Origin: Flavobacterium sp.
Lineage (GTDB): Bacteria; Bacteroidota; Bacteroidia; Flavobacteriales; Flavobacteriaceae
Direction of reading: 5' to 3'
Length of the DNA: 64,000 nucleotides
NCBI RefSeq assembly: GCF_027484205.1
Contig: NZ_JAIXUB010000025.1
Span: forward strand, 62,001 to 126,000
In this document: in pieces, positions 46,406-54,749 of the stretch
How positions within the stretch are numbered: position 1 is the first letter of the stretch
Layout of the letters: each line of letters opens with the position of its first letter
Program-made: the position numbers and the translations under genes
Notes under the pieces: generated by a model
The model's input: only the letters and a program-made list of their open reading frames with translations
Told to the model about the DNA's origin: nothing
Databases searched by the model: none

Positions 46406-46413
46406 CTAAAGTA
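46406..46413 (-). promoter_or_regulatory. Candidate -7 element of the pheA operon
   Basis: TACTTTAG on the minus strand (one mismatch to TAnnTTTG), 18 bp upstream of the leader-peptide ATG. No clean TTG at -33. Confidence 0.35.
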
Positions 46414-46452
46414 GTAAAATTTGTTAAACCATTGTAAAAAATTTAAAAAAAG

Positions 46453-46472
46453 TTACGGAAACGTTTTCGTAA
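46453..46472. promoter_or_regulatory. LacI-family-like operator palindrome
   Basis: TTACGGAAACGTTTTCGTAA, an imperfect palindrome centred on ACGT with the AAACGTTT core seen in LacI/PurR-type operators. It lies between the divergent pheA leader and gldA, about 40 bp upstream of the candidate pheA -7 element and 60 bp upstream of the gldA one. No LacI-type regulator is in the window. Confidence 0.4.
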
Positions 46473-46535
46473 ATCATAAAAAGATTATTTAGACGTTATT
46501 AACTTTATTGGTTTTAGTTTTCCTTTAGTATTTAT

Positions 46536-46543
46536 TACATTTG
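46536..46543 (+). promoter_or_regulatory. -7 element (TACATTTG) of gldA
   Basis: Exact TAnnTTTG, 16 bp before the gldA ATG. TTG at 46508-46510 is 25 bp upstream, slightly outside the usual spacing. Confidence 0.5.
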
Positions 46544-46559
46544 CTTCAAATATTAAATT

Positions 46560-47462
46560 ATGTCTATAGAAGTTCAAAATATTTCAAAAAGTTATGGTGC
46601 TCAAAAGGCATTAGACAATGTTTCATTTTCTGTGAAAAAAGGAGAAATTGTTGGTTTTCTTGGTCCGAATGGTGCTGGAAAATCTACTTTAATGAAAATT
46701 TTGACGACTTACATCAATTCTGATGAAGGAAAAGCTTCTGTAAATGGCAATGATGTAAACGAAAATCAAAAAGCTGTACAGCAATCCGTTGGTTATTTAC
46801 CAGAACATAATCCGTTGTATTTAGATTTGTATGTTCGTGAATATTTAGAATTTAATGCTGATGTTTATAAAGTTGCTAAATCGAGAATTGAAGAAGTGAT
46901 TGAGTTAACAGGTTTAACTGCGGAAAGTCATAAAAAAATTGGGCAATTGTCTAAAGGATATCGTCAGCGTGTTGGATTAGCAACCGCTTTATTGCATAAT
47001 CCTGATGTTTTAATTCTGGACGAACCAACTACTGGTTTAGATCCAAATCAGTTAGTTGAAATTAGAAACGTGATTAAAAACGTAGGTAAAAACAAAACCG
47101 TTTTTCTTTCTACACACATTATGCAAGAAGTTGAAGCCATTTGCGACAGAGTAATTATCATCAACAATGGAAAAATTGTAACCGACAAAAAATTAGACAA
47201 ATTAGTTTCTGATATTGTAGAACAAGTAATTGAAGTTGAGTTTGATAAAGAGGTAAATGAAGCATTGTTTGCAAAATTATCTGATTTAAAATCGTTTAAG
47301 AATACACACGATAAAGTTTGGGAATTAACTTTTGAAACGGATGACGACAAACGTCCATCGGTATTTGATTTTGCTCAAGAAAATGGTTTGCGTGCACTTC
47401 AGTTGGCTTTAAAAAGTAAAAATTTAGAACAAATTTTTAGAGAAAAAACAGCTAAGAAATAG
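46560..47462 (+). CDS. gldA: Gliding-motility ABC transporter ATP-binding protein GldA
   Basis: 300 residues. Starts MSIEVQNISKSYGAQKALDNV; Walker A GPNGAGKST (about 38), LPEHNPLYLDLYVREYLEFNADVYK (strongly GldA-like), signature LSKGYRQRVGLA, Walker B VLILDEPTTGLD, switch His STHIM. Closely matches what I remember of Flavobacterium johnsoniae GldA, the ATPase that works with membrane subunits GldF and GldG in gliding motility; those genes are not in the window. Monocistronic, followed by a dispersed repeat. Confidence 0.92.
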   Translation: MSIEVQNISKSYGAQKALDNVSFSVKKGEIVGFLGPNGAGKSTLMKILTTYINSDEGKASVNGNDVNENQKAVQQSVGYLPEHNPLYLDLYVREYLEFNADVYKVAKSRIEEVIELTGLTAESHKKIGQLSKGYRQRVGLATALLHNPDVLILDEPTTGLDPNQLVEIRNVIKNVGKNKTVFLSTHIMQEVEAICDRVIIINNGKIVTDKKLDKLVSDIVEQVIEVEFDKEVNEALFAKLSDLKSFKNTHDKVWELTFETDDDKRPSVFDFAQENGLRALQLALKSKNLEQIFREKTAKK

Positions 47463-47502
47463 TAACTAGATTAAGGTTTATAAAATATAGATTGCAGATT
47501 TT

Positions 47503-47645
47503 TTAGCCCTGATTGAAGAGAAAAGCTTTTTGAAATTAAAAGCTAGTTTTTGTTGCTAGAAAAAAGCGACCAACGAAAGCTCTTTTTATAGTTTACAAAA
47601 ACAGCTTTGAATGAAAAAACTTGTAACGAAAAGCAGGATTAGCTT
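47503..47645 (+). repeat. TAGCCCTGAT-type dispersed repeat, copy 1
   Basis: Begins TAGCCCTGATTGAAGAGAAA and ends GTAACGAAAAGCAGGATTAG. Ends are shared, in inverted orientation, with the copy at 49559-49633, so the two bracket the DUF2807 and PagL-like genes. Confidence 0.7.
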
Positions 47646-48395
47646 CTAATTATAAATAACTTTTCCTTGATATAATTCTTCCACATTTACTATAGGTGGA
47701 TTATTTTTTAGAACAATGTTTCCTGTACTGTTCATTGTTCCTTCTATTTTTTCAGTTGGATGAACAATCATATCATTTGAACCACGATGATAGACTTGTA
47801 TGTTTTTTGCAATTAAATTTTCAGCTTCAATTCGTCCATCACCAAAATAGAAAGAAAACTCGGCTGTATTTGTTTTTCCTGTGATATAAAATCGAGACAC
47901 ATTATTGTTTGCAATTTTAAAAACATCGTTGTCAATATTTAAAATAAAATCGCCTGTTCCTGCGCCACTTTCGCCATCAGCATCTTTGTCTAACGAAAGG
48001 AAAAACAAGTTTGGAAACGTTAAAACTCCGTTAGAACTAATTGTTCTGTCTGTTTTTGAATAAACTTCTTCTAATGTTGGTGTTGTGACTAAAATTTTTG
48101 TTTGTCCATAATCGCGAACCCAATTGCAACTTGTATTATCTTTAAAAATTAATTGGTCTCCATTTTGTCTAACCTCAATATTGTCAATAAAATTTTCTCC
48201 AGCAACAACTTGAACTTTATATTCTGTTCCTTGCGTTATGACTACTTCAATTCCTCTGTAAACTTTTAATTTTTTAAAATTAGTTACGGTGATTTCTTTA
48301 GTTATAATTCTTCCTGAACTTTCGACGCAATCGCTTGGTTTTTCGCAGGAATTGAAAATAAAAAATATTGACAGTAAAAATAATACCTTCTTCAT
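47646..48395 (-). CDS. DUF2807 (head GIN domain) lipoprotein
   Basis: 249 residues. Lipobox Cys at residue 17 (IFNSCEKP), then the putative auto-transporter adhesin head GIN domain: NFKKLKVYRGIEVVITQGTEYKVQVVAGENFIDNIEVRQNGDQLIF, with parallel beta-helix-like repeats (TPTLEEVYSK, NTAEFSFYFGDGRIEAENL). Anchored in the outer membrane or periplasm; function unknown. The stop codon lies at the edge of a dispersed repeat. Starts 3 bp after the PagL-like gene, so cotranscribed. Confidence 0.88.
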   Translation of the reverse strand: MKKVLFLLSIFFIFNSCEKPSDCVESSGRIITKEITVTNFKKLKVYRGIEVVITQGTEYKVQVVAGENFIDNIEVRQNGDQLIFKDNTSCNWVRDYGQTKILVTTPTLEEVYSKTDRTISSNGVLTFPNLFFLSLDKDADGESGAGTGDFILNIDNDVFKIANNNVSRFYITGKTNTAEFSFYFGDGRIEAENLIAKNIQVYHRGSNDMIVHPTEKIEGTMNSTGNIVLKNNPPIVNVEELYQGKVIYN

Positions 48396-48398
48396 AAC

Positions 48399-49487
48399 TT
48401 AAATTTTATATCCAATTCCAAATTCTAATGCTTCAGCTAGAAACAAATGTGTTTTTATAGTAAATCCGCCAAAAATCTTATCGGTGAAATAATATTTTAA
48501 ACCTACTCTATCATAAATCGCTAAATCCTTTTTGAAAGGTTGATAAACATAATAACCAACTTGTGCTTCGAGTGAAATTTTGTTTATTAATAGTTCGTGT
48601 CCAACGAAAAGTCCTATTCTTTTATAATCTGTATCTGATTTAATATTCATTTCTGGATAAGCAACTGAATAATACTTGATATATTCTTTCATGGATTCAG
48701 TAAGAAATAATTCCGTTCCAAGTTGTAATGCCGATTTTCTATTGATTCGTTTATCAGCATAAAAACCAATGTGATAAAACGGAAACTGACCACTATTTAT
48801 GATAGGATTTTCGTTAATTCCAGTTCTAACAATCACATTATAATGAATAGGTTCTTTGTATGATTTTTTAACAGATGAAGTATCAATAACTCGAACAAAA
48901 TCTTTTGAAAGATTGTAATTCACACCAATATTTAATGAATACGTATTTATACCACTGTTAGGCGATTTTACTCTTCCGTTAGAAAAATGTGTGAATAAAA
49001 ATCCGGCATGAAAGCCAAAATCTTTGAATAATTTTTGATTGTCATATACTAATCCAAAATTAGTATTTCCCATGAACTTGCTACCAAAGGCTTTGTTTTT
49101 ACTGTTTTCAACTTTATCATAAGGATTTGTCGTTAAAGCTATTCCTTGCGAAAGTTTAAATTGTAGTTGACGTTTCCAAAAATAAAAATTATAGAAAGCA
49201 CCAACGGCATAATTTTTACCTAAAGGTTGGCTTTTAAAATCTTGAAAAAGAAAATAACCACCATAATCAGGAAAATTATATGCTTGATGCCACTCTTTTG
49301 AACCATCGGTTCGTTTGCCAAATGTAGCCATGAAACCTTCTGGATGACCATTAACTAAATGTGACATGTCTTCAGAATGCGACATTGCATTTCCTCTAAT
49401 AAGAGAAACATCAAGTGTATAAGGATTTTTATCTTGACCAAAAACAGAAACCGATATTAACAAACAAAGAAATAAAATCTTTTGCAT
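48399..49487 (-). CDS. Acyloxyacyl hydrolase, PagL-like lipid A deacylase
   Basis: 362 residues. Signal peptide (about 1-17, VFGQ) and a beta-barrel pattern. The PagL signature is visible as HFSNGRVKSPNSGINTYSLNIG (about 168-190), with the His-Ser pair of the active site and the PNxGxN segment. Such enzymes remove an acyl chain from lipid A in the outer membrane. Considerably longer than PagL of Pseudomonas but similar in size to other Bacteroidota homologues. Confidence 0.82.
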   Translation of the reverse strand: MQKILFLCLLISVSVFGQDKNPYTLDVSLIRGNAMSHSEDMSHLVNGHPEGFMATFGKRTDGSKEWHQAYNFPDYGGYFLFQDFKSQPLGKNYAVGAFYNFYFWKRQLQFKLSQGIALTTNPYDKVENSKNKAFGSKFMGNTNFGLVYDNQKLFKDFGFHAGFLFTHFSNGRVKSPNSGINTYSLNIGVNYNLSKDFVRVIDTSSVKKSYKEPIHYNVIVRTGINENPIINSGQFPFYHIGFYADKRINRKSALQLGTELFLTESMKEYIKYYSVAYPEMNIKSDTDYKRIGLFVGHELLINKISLEAQVGYYVYQPFKKDLAIYDRVGLKYYFTDKIFGGFTIKTHLFLAEALEFGIGYKI

Positions 49488-49558
49488 CCTAAAATTTTAA
49501 GTTCACAAATATAGTAGAATATTTTTAGGAGCGAATGATTTGCGAGTTTTTGGTTTCC

Positions 49559-49633
49559 TTATTCCTGCTTTTCGTTACAATTCTCGTCTCGTTTTATAGA
49601 ACGAGACTAGAATTTTCTCTTCAATCAGGGCTA
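49559..49633 (-). repeat. TAGCCCTGAT-type dispersed repeat, copy 2
   Basis: On the minus strand begins TAGCCCTGATTGAAGAGAAA and ends GTAACGAAAAGCAGGAAT. Contains the palindrome ATTCTCGTCTCGTT / AACGAGACTAGAAT. Inverted relative to copy 1. Confidence 0.7.
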
Positions 49634-49663
49634 GTTAGGTTATGTCTTTTGTAAAAATCAGAA

Positions 49664-50620
49664 TTAAAAAATCTCCTTCGCAATAGCTTTGATATTTTCA
49701 GCTTTTCCCATAGAATAATAATGTAAAACAGGAATTCCTGCAGCAACTAATTCTTTACTTTGGGCAATACACCATTCAATTCCAATTTGTTTTACATGAT
49801 CGTTATCTTTTGCTTTTACAACCGCCATAATCAAATCGTCTGGCAATTCTAAAGAAAAACGGTGCGGAATTAAATTCAGCTGTTTTTTAGTTGCAATAGG
49901 TTTCAAACCCGGAATAATGGGCACTGTAATTCCTGCATTTCTGCATTTATCTACAAAATCGAAGAATTTTTTATTGTCAAAAAACATTTGAGTAATGATA
50001 TAATCAGCTCCGTTTCTAATTTTTTCTTTCAAAAAATGAATATCACTATCTAAACTTGGTGCTTCCATATGTTTTTCGGGATAACCTGCAACTCCAATAC
50101 AAAAATTAGTACACGCTGAATTTTGCAAATCTTCATCTAAGTAAATTCCTTTGTTTAGATTATTAATTTGGGTAACCAATTCTGATGCATACTCATTTCC
50201 TTCTTTTTCTGGTTTAAAGTAAGTTTCATTTTTCAAAGCATCACCACGAAGTGCCACCACATTATTGATTCCCAAGAAATCTAAATCTATCAACAAATTT
50301 TCAGTATCTTCTTTAGTAAATCCACCACACAAAATATGTGGAATAGCATCAACTTGATACTTATTCTGAATTCCAGCACAAATACCAACTGTTCCTGGAC
50401 GTTTTTTTACAATTTTTTTCTGTAAAAGTCCGCTCGGTAATTCTTTGAATTCATATTCCTCACGATGGTAAGTTACATCAATAAATGGTGGTTTGAATTC
50501 CATCAAAGGATCAATTCCATCATAAATAAATTGAATGTTTTGACCTTTTAACGGCGGCAGAATCTCGAAAGAGAATAAGGGTTTTCCTTGAGCGTTTTCT
50601 ATATGTTGTGTTACTTTCAT
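49664..50620 (-). CDS. metF: 5,10-methylenetetrahydrofolate reductase
   Basis: 318 residues. FSFEILPPLKGQN (catalytic Glu), VDVTYHREE, and ALRGDALKN are standard MetF blocks; TIM-barrel FAD enzyme. It supplies methyl-THF to MetH. Follows the two metH genes on the same strand (about 80 bp gap with a TTTCAGGTTT-type short repeat) and therefore probably lies under the SAM-I riboswitch of metH. Confidence 0.96.
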   Translation of the reverse strand: MKVTQHIENAQGKPLFSFEILPPLKGQNIQFIYDGIDPLMEFKPPFIDVTYHREEYEFKELPSGLLQKKIVKKRPGTVGICAGIQNKYQVDAIPHILCGGFTKEDTENLLIDLDFLGINNVVALRGDALKNETYFKPEKEGNEYASELVTQINNLNKGIYLDEDLQNSACTNFCIGVAGYPEKHMEAPSLDSDIHFLKEKIRNGADYIITQMFFDNKKFFDFVDKCRNAGITVPIIPGLKPIATKKQLNLIPHRFSLELPDDLIMAVVKAKDNDHVKQIGIEWCIAQSKELVAAGIPVLHYYSMGKAENIKAIAKEIF

Positions 50621-50700
50621 AATTTTTATTGTTTCAAGTTTCAGGTTTAAGGTTTCAGGTTGTTAACTTTGAACTTGAAACTTTAAACTAGAAACAAAAT

Positions 50701-53385
50701 TTAATCTGCTATATTCGGTGCAAGCCATTTACTTGCTATTTCTGTTGAAATTCCTCTACGTTTTGCGTAATCAATAACTTGATCTTCTTTTATTTTTCCG
50801 AGTCCAAAATATTTACTTTCAGGATTTGCAAAGTAGTATCCAGAAACTGATGCTGCTGGCCACATTGCCATACTTTCTGTTAGCTTTACTCCTATTTCTT
50901 GTTCAACATTTAGTAATTTCCAAATAGTTGGTTTTTCTAAATGGTCTGGACAAGCAGGATAACCTGGTGCTGGACGAATACCTTTATATTCTTCTTTTAT
51001 CAAATCATCATTAGATAAATTTTCATCAGAAGCATAACCCCAAATTTCTTTTCTAACTTTTAAATGTAAATATTCTGCAAAAGCTTCGGCTAATCTATCT
51101 CCAAGTGCTTTTACCAATATGGAATTATAATCGTCTAATTGCTTTTCAAATTCCAATGCTTTTTCATCTACTCCAAAACCTGTTGTTACACAAAAACATC
51201 CTATATAATCTTGCTTTCCAGAATCTTTTGGCGCAATAAAATCGGCAAGTGCAATGTTTGGCGCGCCTGCTGTTTTTTGAGATTGTTGTCTTAAAGTTAG
51301 AAAGGTTGTAGGTTGGACTTCGACAAGCTCAGTCTGACAAATCAGTATATCATCTTCATTTATAGTATTTGCTGGAAAAATACCAAGAATTCCTTTCGCC
51401 GTTAGCCATTTTTCAGAAACTATTTGGTTTAACATTTTTTGAGCATCATCAAATAAATTTGTGGCTTGTTCTCCAACAACCTCATCTGTCAAAATCGCTG
51501 GAAATTTTCCGTGCAATTCCCATGATTGAAAAAATGGTGTCCAATCGATGAAATCTACTAACTCAGAAAGATCCACTTCAATGGTTTTTGTTCCAATGAA
51601 ATTTGGTTTTACTTGATTGAAATTGTTCCAATCCAATTGTAATTTATTTTTTCGAGCTTCTTCAATAGAAAGATAATTTTTGTCTCGACTTCTGCTTAGA
51701 TAGCCTTCTCGAAGTTGATCATATTCTTCTCTAATAGCTTTTACATAACCTTCTTTAGTTTCGGCTTGCAACAAATTACTTGCAACAGTCACGGCACGAG
51801 AAGCATCGTTTACATGAACAACTGTTTCCTTATATTCAGGTGCAATTTTTACAGCTGTATGTGCACGAGAAGTCGTAGCACCACCAATCATAATTGGAAT
51901 TTTAATATTTAATTTATCTAATTCTTTTGCTAGATAAACCATTTCGTCTAATGATGGTGTAATCAATCCACTCAATCCTATAATATCTACATTATGCTCA
52001 ACTGCAGCTTGAATGATTTTTTCTGGCGCAACCATCACTCCTAAATCAATAATTTCAAAGTTATTACACCCTAAAACTACCGCAACAATATTTTTTCCAA
52101 TATCATGAACATCACCTTTAACAGTTGCCATCAAGACTTTTCCTGCCGATGAAGATTTTCCGTCTTTTTGTGCTTCAATAAATGGAAGTAAATAGGCGAC
52201 AGCTTTCTTCATTACTCTAGCTGATTTCACTACTTGAGGCAAAAACATTTTTCCGCTTCCAAATAAATCACCCACAACATTCATTCCTGCCATTAGATTG
52301 ATTTCGATAACATCGATAGCTTTTTCGGAATTTATACGTGCTTCTTCGACATCTATTTCTATGAATTCGTCGATTCCTTTCACTAAAGAATGAGTTAATC
52401 GTTCTTGAACAGAACCATTTCTCCATTCTTGAATTGCTTTTTCATTGGTTTTGAAATCACCTTTGAAACTTTCTGCTAAATCCAATAATCGTTCAGTTGC
52501 ATCTTCTCTTCTGTTTAACAAAACATCTTCAACATGTTCTAATAAAATTGGATCAATTTCGTCATAAATCTCTAACATTTCTGGATTTACAATTCCCATT
52601 GTCATTCCGTTTTTGATAGCATGATAAAGAAAAGCCGAATGCATGGCTTCACGCACTTTGTCATTACCACGAAACGAAAACGAAACATTACTCACACCAC
52701 CAGAAATATTAGCATAAGGAAGATTTTCACGAATCCATTTAGTTGCTTTGAAAAAATCTAAAGCGTTCAATTTATGTTCATCCATTCCTGTAGCTACAGG
52801 AAAAATATTAGGATCAAAAATGATGTCTTGCGCAGGAAAATGAACTTCATTAACCAGTATATCATAACTTCTTTTGCAAATTTCGATACGTCTTTCATAA
52901 GTATCCGCTTGACCTTCTTCGTCAAAAGCCATTACGATTACAGCAGCACCATATCTTTTTATCAATTTGGCATGATGAATAAAAACTTCTTTTCCTTCTT
53001 TAAGTGAGATGGAATTTACAACACCTTTTCCTTGAATGACTTTCAATCCAGCTTCGATGATTTCCCATTTGGAACTATCAATCATTACTGGAACACGAGC
53101 AATATCGGGTTCGGCGGCAATTAGATTTAAGAATTTAGTCATGGCATATACGCCGTCTAGCATTCCTTCATCCATATTGACATCGATGATTTGTGCTCCA
53201 CCTTCTACTTGTTCTCTAGCTACAGAGAGTGCTTCTTCATAGTTGCCTTCTTTGATTAATCGAAGAAATTTACGTGAACCTGTAACATTAGTTCGTTCAC
53301 CAACATTAACGAAAATTGAATTTTCATCAACAAAAAGCGGTTCTAAACCTGAAAGCTGTAAATTTATTTTGTTTGTTCTTGACAT
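50701..53385 (-). CDS. metH: Methionine synthase, pterin, cobalamin and activation domains
   Basis: 894 residues, the C-terminal two thirds of B12-dependent MetH as a separate protein. Pterin-binding domain (about 20-290: [25 protein letters not shown]), cobalamin module (about 330-560) with the B12 ligand motif [13 protein letters not shown], and the AdoMet activation domain (about 590-894: [32 protein letters not shown]). A repeat-derived CQTELVEVQ sits at the start of the activation domain. Works with the homocysteine-binding subunit encoded immediately upstream. Confidence 0.96.
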   Translation of the reverse strand: MSRTNKINLQLSGLEPLFVDENSIFVNVGERTNVTGSRKFLRLIKEGNYEEALSVAREQVEGGAQIIDVNMDEGMLDGVYAMTKFLNLIAAEPDIARVPVMIDSSKWEIIEAGLKVIQGKGVVNSISLKEGKEVFIHHAKLIKRYGAAVIVMAFDEEGQADTYERRIEICKRSYDILVNEVHFPAQDIIFDPNIFPVATGMDEHKLNALDFFKATKWIRENLPYANISGGVSNVSFSFRGNDKVREAMHSAFLYHAIKNGMTMGIVNPEMLEIYDEIDPILLEHVEDVLLNRREDATERLLDLAESFKGDFKTNEKAIQEWRNGSVQERLTHSLVKGIDEFIEIDVEEARINSEKAIDVIEINLMAGMNVVGDLFGSGKMFLPQVVKSARVMKKAVAYLLPFIEAQKDGKSSSAGKVLMATVKGDVHDIGKNIVAVVLGCNNFEIIDLGVMVAPEKIIQAAVEHNVDIIGLSGLITPSLDEMVYLAKELDKLNIKIPIMIGGATTSRAHTAVKIAPEYKETVVHVNDASRAVTVASNLLQAETKEGYVKAIREEYDQLREGYLSRSRDKNYLSIEEARKNKLQLDWNNFNQVKPNFIGTKTIEVDLSELVDFIDWTPFFQSWELHGKFPAILTDEVVGEQATNLFDDAQKMLNQIVSEKWLTAKGILGIFPANTINEDDILICQTELVEVQPTTFLTLRQQSQKTAGAPNIALADFIAPKDSGKQDYIGCFCVTTGFGVDEKALEFEKQLDDYNSILVKALGDRLAEAFAEYLHLKVRKEIWGYASDENLSNDDLIKEEYKGIRPAPGYPACPDHLEKPTIWKLLNVEQEIGVKLTESMAMWPAASVSGYYFANPESKYFGLGKIKEDQVIDYAKRRGISTEIASKWLAPNIAD
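51316..51340 (-). repeat. Dispersed repeat type B inside metH
   Basis: GACTTCGACAAGCTCAGTCT then GACAA. Encodes QTELVEVQ, matching HTELVEVR of the aroA copy in frame. Confidence 0.8.
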
Positions 53386-53399
53386 TTTTATTTTTCTAA

Positions 53400-53487
53400 T
53401 CCTGCAAGGTTTTCAAAACCTTTTAGGTTTTTTATTAAACTAAAATTCTAAAAATTATACCTACAAGGTTTTGAAAACCTTGCAGGA
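53400..53487. repeat. Inverted-repeat element between the two metH genes
   Basis: Left arm CCTGCAAGGTTTTCAAAACC plus TT (53401-53422), right arm AAGGTTTTGAAAACCTTGCA plus GG (53465-53486): perfect 22-bp inverted repeat, each arm itself palindromic (AAGGTTTT/AAAACCTT). 42 bp between. MITE/REP-like; could form a long cruciform or mRNA hairpin between the subunit genes. Confidence 0.75.
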
Positions 53488-53494
53488 AAAACTG

Positions 53495-54481
53495 CTATAC
53501 TAATTCTAATTTTCTTGGTTTAAATTCTTTGGCAACATCTGCGATTGCTTTTATGTGTTCTGGCGTTGTTCCGCAACATCCTCCTATTATGTTTATTAAA
53601 TTATCTTTTAGATATTCTCTAATTAAGGCTTGCATTTCTAATGGTGTTTGATCGTATTGTCCAAATGCGTTAGGCAAACCTGCATTTGGATGTGCCGAAA
53701 TATTTAGTTGCGTATTCATGGCTAAACGTTGCAAATAAGGTTTTAATTGATCAGCTCCAAGTGCACAATTGAATCCGATGCTTAATAACGGAATGTGCGA
53801 TATAGAAATTAAAAATGCTTCAACGGTTTGACCAGAAAGTGTTCTTCCTGAGGCATCAGTAATTGTACCTGAAACCATAACAGGAATATCAATATTTCGT
53901 TCTTCTTTCACTTCTTCAATGGCAAAAAGTGCTGCTTTAGCATTTAATGTATCAAAAATAGTTTCTACTAGTAAAACATCGCAACCGCCATCTATCAAAG
54001 CTTCTACTTGTTGACGATAGGCAATTTTTAAATCGTCAAATGTTACAGCACGAAATCCTGGATCGTTTACATCTGGACTCATGGATGCTGTTCTGTTTGT
54101 TGGTCCGATTGAACCTGCGACAAATCTTGGTCTGTCTGTGAATTCGTCTGCAACTTCACGAGCAATTTTAGCCGATTGGTAATTTAGTTCATAAACCAAA
54201 TCTTCCATGTGATAGTCGGCCATTCCTATTGTAGTTCCTGAAAATGTGTTGGTTTCAACAATATCGGCTCCGGCTTGAAAATACAAACGGTGCACTTGTT
54301 TTACGGCTTCAGGTTGCGTTATAGAAAGTAAATCGTTGTTCCCTTTTAAAGGATGAGGAAAATCTTTGAAACGTTCGCCACGAAAATCTTCTTCGGAGAA
54401 ATTATTGCGTTGTAACATTGTTCCCATTGCTCCATCGAGAACTAGGATTCTTTCTTGTATTGCTTCTGTAATGATTGACAT
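53495..54481 (-). CDS. metH: Methionine synthase, homocysteine-binding domain
   Basis: 328 residues, the N-terminal Hcy-binding barrel of MetH encoded alone. DGAMGTMLQRNNF, GFNCALGADQ (first zinc Cys) and GGCCGTTPEHI (two more zinc Cys) are intact. Together with the next gene it makes a complete two-subunit MetH, the usual form in Bacteroidota rather than a frameshift. Start ATG directly abuts a hairpin arm and lies downstream of a SAM-I riboswitch. Confidence 0.96.
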   Translation of the reverse strand: MSIITEAIQERILVLDGAMGTMLQRNNFSEEDFRGERFKDFPHPLKGNNDLLSITQPEAVKQVHRLYFQAGADIVETNTFSGTTIGMADYHMEDLVYELNYQSAKIAREVADEFTDRPRFVAGSIGPTNRTASMSPDVNDPGFRAVTFDDLKIAYRQQVEALIDGGCDVLLVETIFDTLNAKAALFAIEEVKEERNIDIPVMVSGTITDASGRTLSGQTVEAFLISISHIPLLSIGFNCALGADQLKPYLQRLAMNTQLNISAHPNAGLPNAFGQYDQTPLEMQALIREYLKDNLINIIGGCCGTTPEHIKAIADVAKEFKPRKLELV

Positions 54482-54513
54482 CTGATAACTGTATTTTATT
54501 TTTTTGTTATCAG
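54482..54513 (-). promoter_or_regulatory. Start-codon hairpin, probable riboswitch expression platform
   Basis: CTGATAAC / GTTATCAG with a 16-base A-rich loop; the 3' arm ends at the base before the metH ATG. The same GATAAC/GTTATC sequences form P1 of the upstream SAM-I aptamer, so alternative pairings are possible. No T run, which argues for translational rather than transcriptional control. Confidence 0.6.
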
Positions 54514-54533
54514 AAATTTGGAAATTATTCTGA

Positions 54534-54640
54534 GTTATCTGTTCTCGTTATAAGTAACGAGATAGAATGTAGCACCTTCTACAGTTGTAGGGTTGCTAAG
54601 CTTTCATCGAGTCTAATCTCTCCAGCTTTCGTGATAACAA
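54534..54640 (-). promoter_or_regulatory. SAM-I (S-box) riboswitch upstream of metH
   Basis: Minus strand shows all S-box blocks in order: P1 GTTATC / GATAAC, the GCTGGAGAGATTAGACTCGA segment followed by TGAAAGCTTAGCAACC, P3 CTAC-aact-GTAG, the invariant AAGGTGCTACATTC, and P4 TCTCGTT / AACGAGA. SAM binding should lower expression of metH and the genes behind it (second metH gene, metF). Confidence 0.93.
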
Positions 54641-54708
54641 ACATTATTTTTAAGAACAGTGCAAAGTAATGACATAGAATTTTATTTTGCAACTTTTTAA
54701 AAAAATAA

Positions 54709-54740
54709 AAAACCTACAACGATTTAGTGTTGCAGGTTTT
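54709..54740 (-). terminator. Terminator after the sterol desaturase family gene
   Basis: AAAACCTACAAC / GTTGCAGGTTTT (one mismatch) with a T run in the minus direction. Confidence 0.7.
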
Positions 54741-54749
54741 AGGGTTGGG

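Noticed and set aside
47463..47645. Small ORF downstream of gldA
   Set aside because: No frame of useful length; the region is occupied by a TAGCCCTGAT-type repeat.
50701..54481. metH broken by a frameshift
   Set aside because: The two ORFs end and begin at natural domain borders, have separate starts and an element between them, and split MetH is normal in Bacteroidota.
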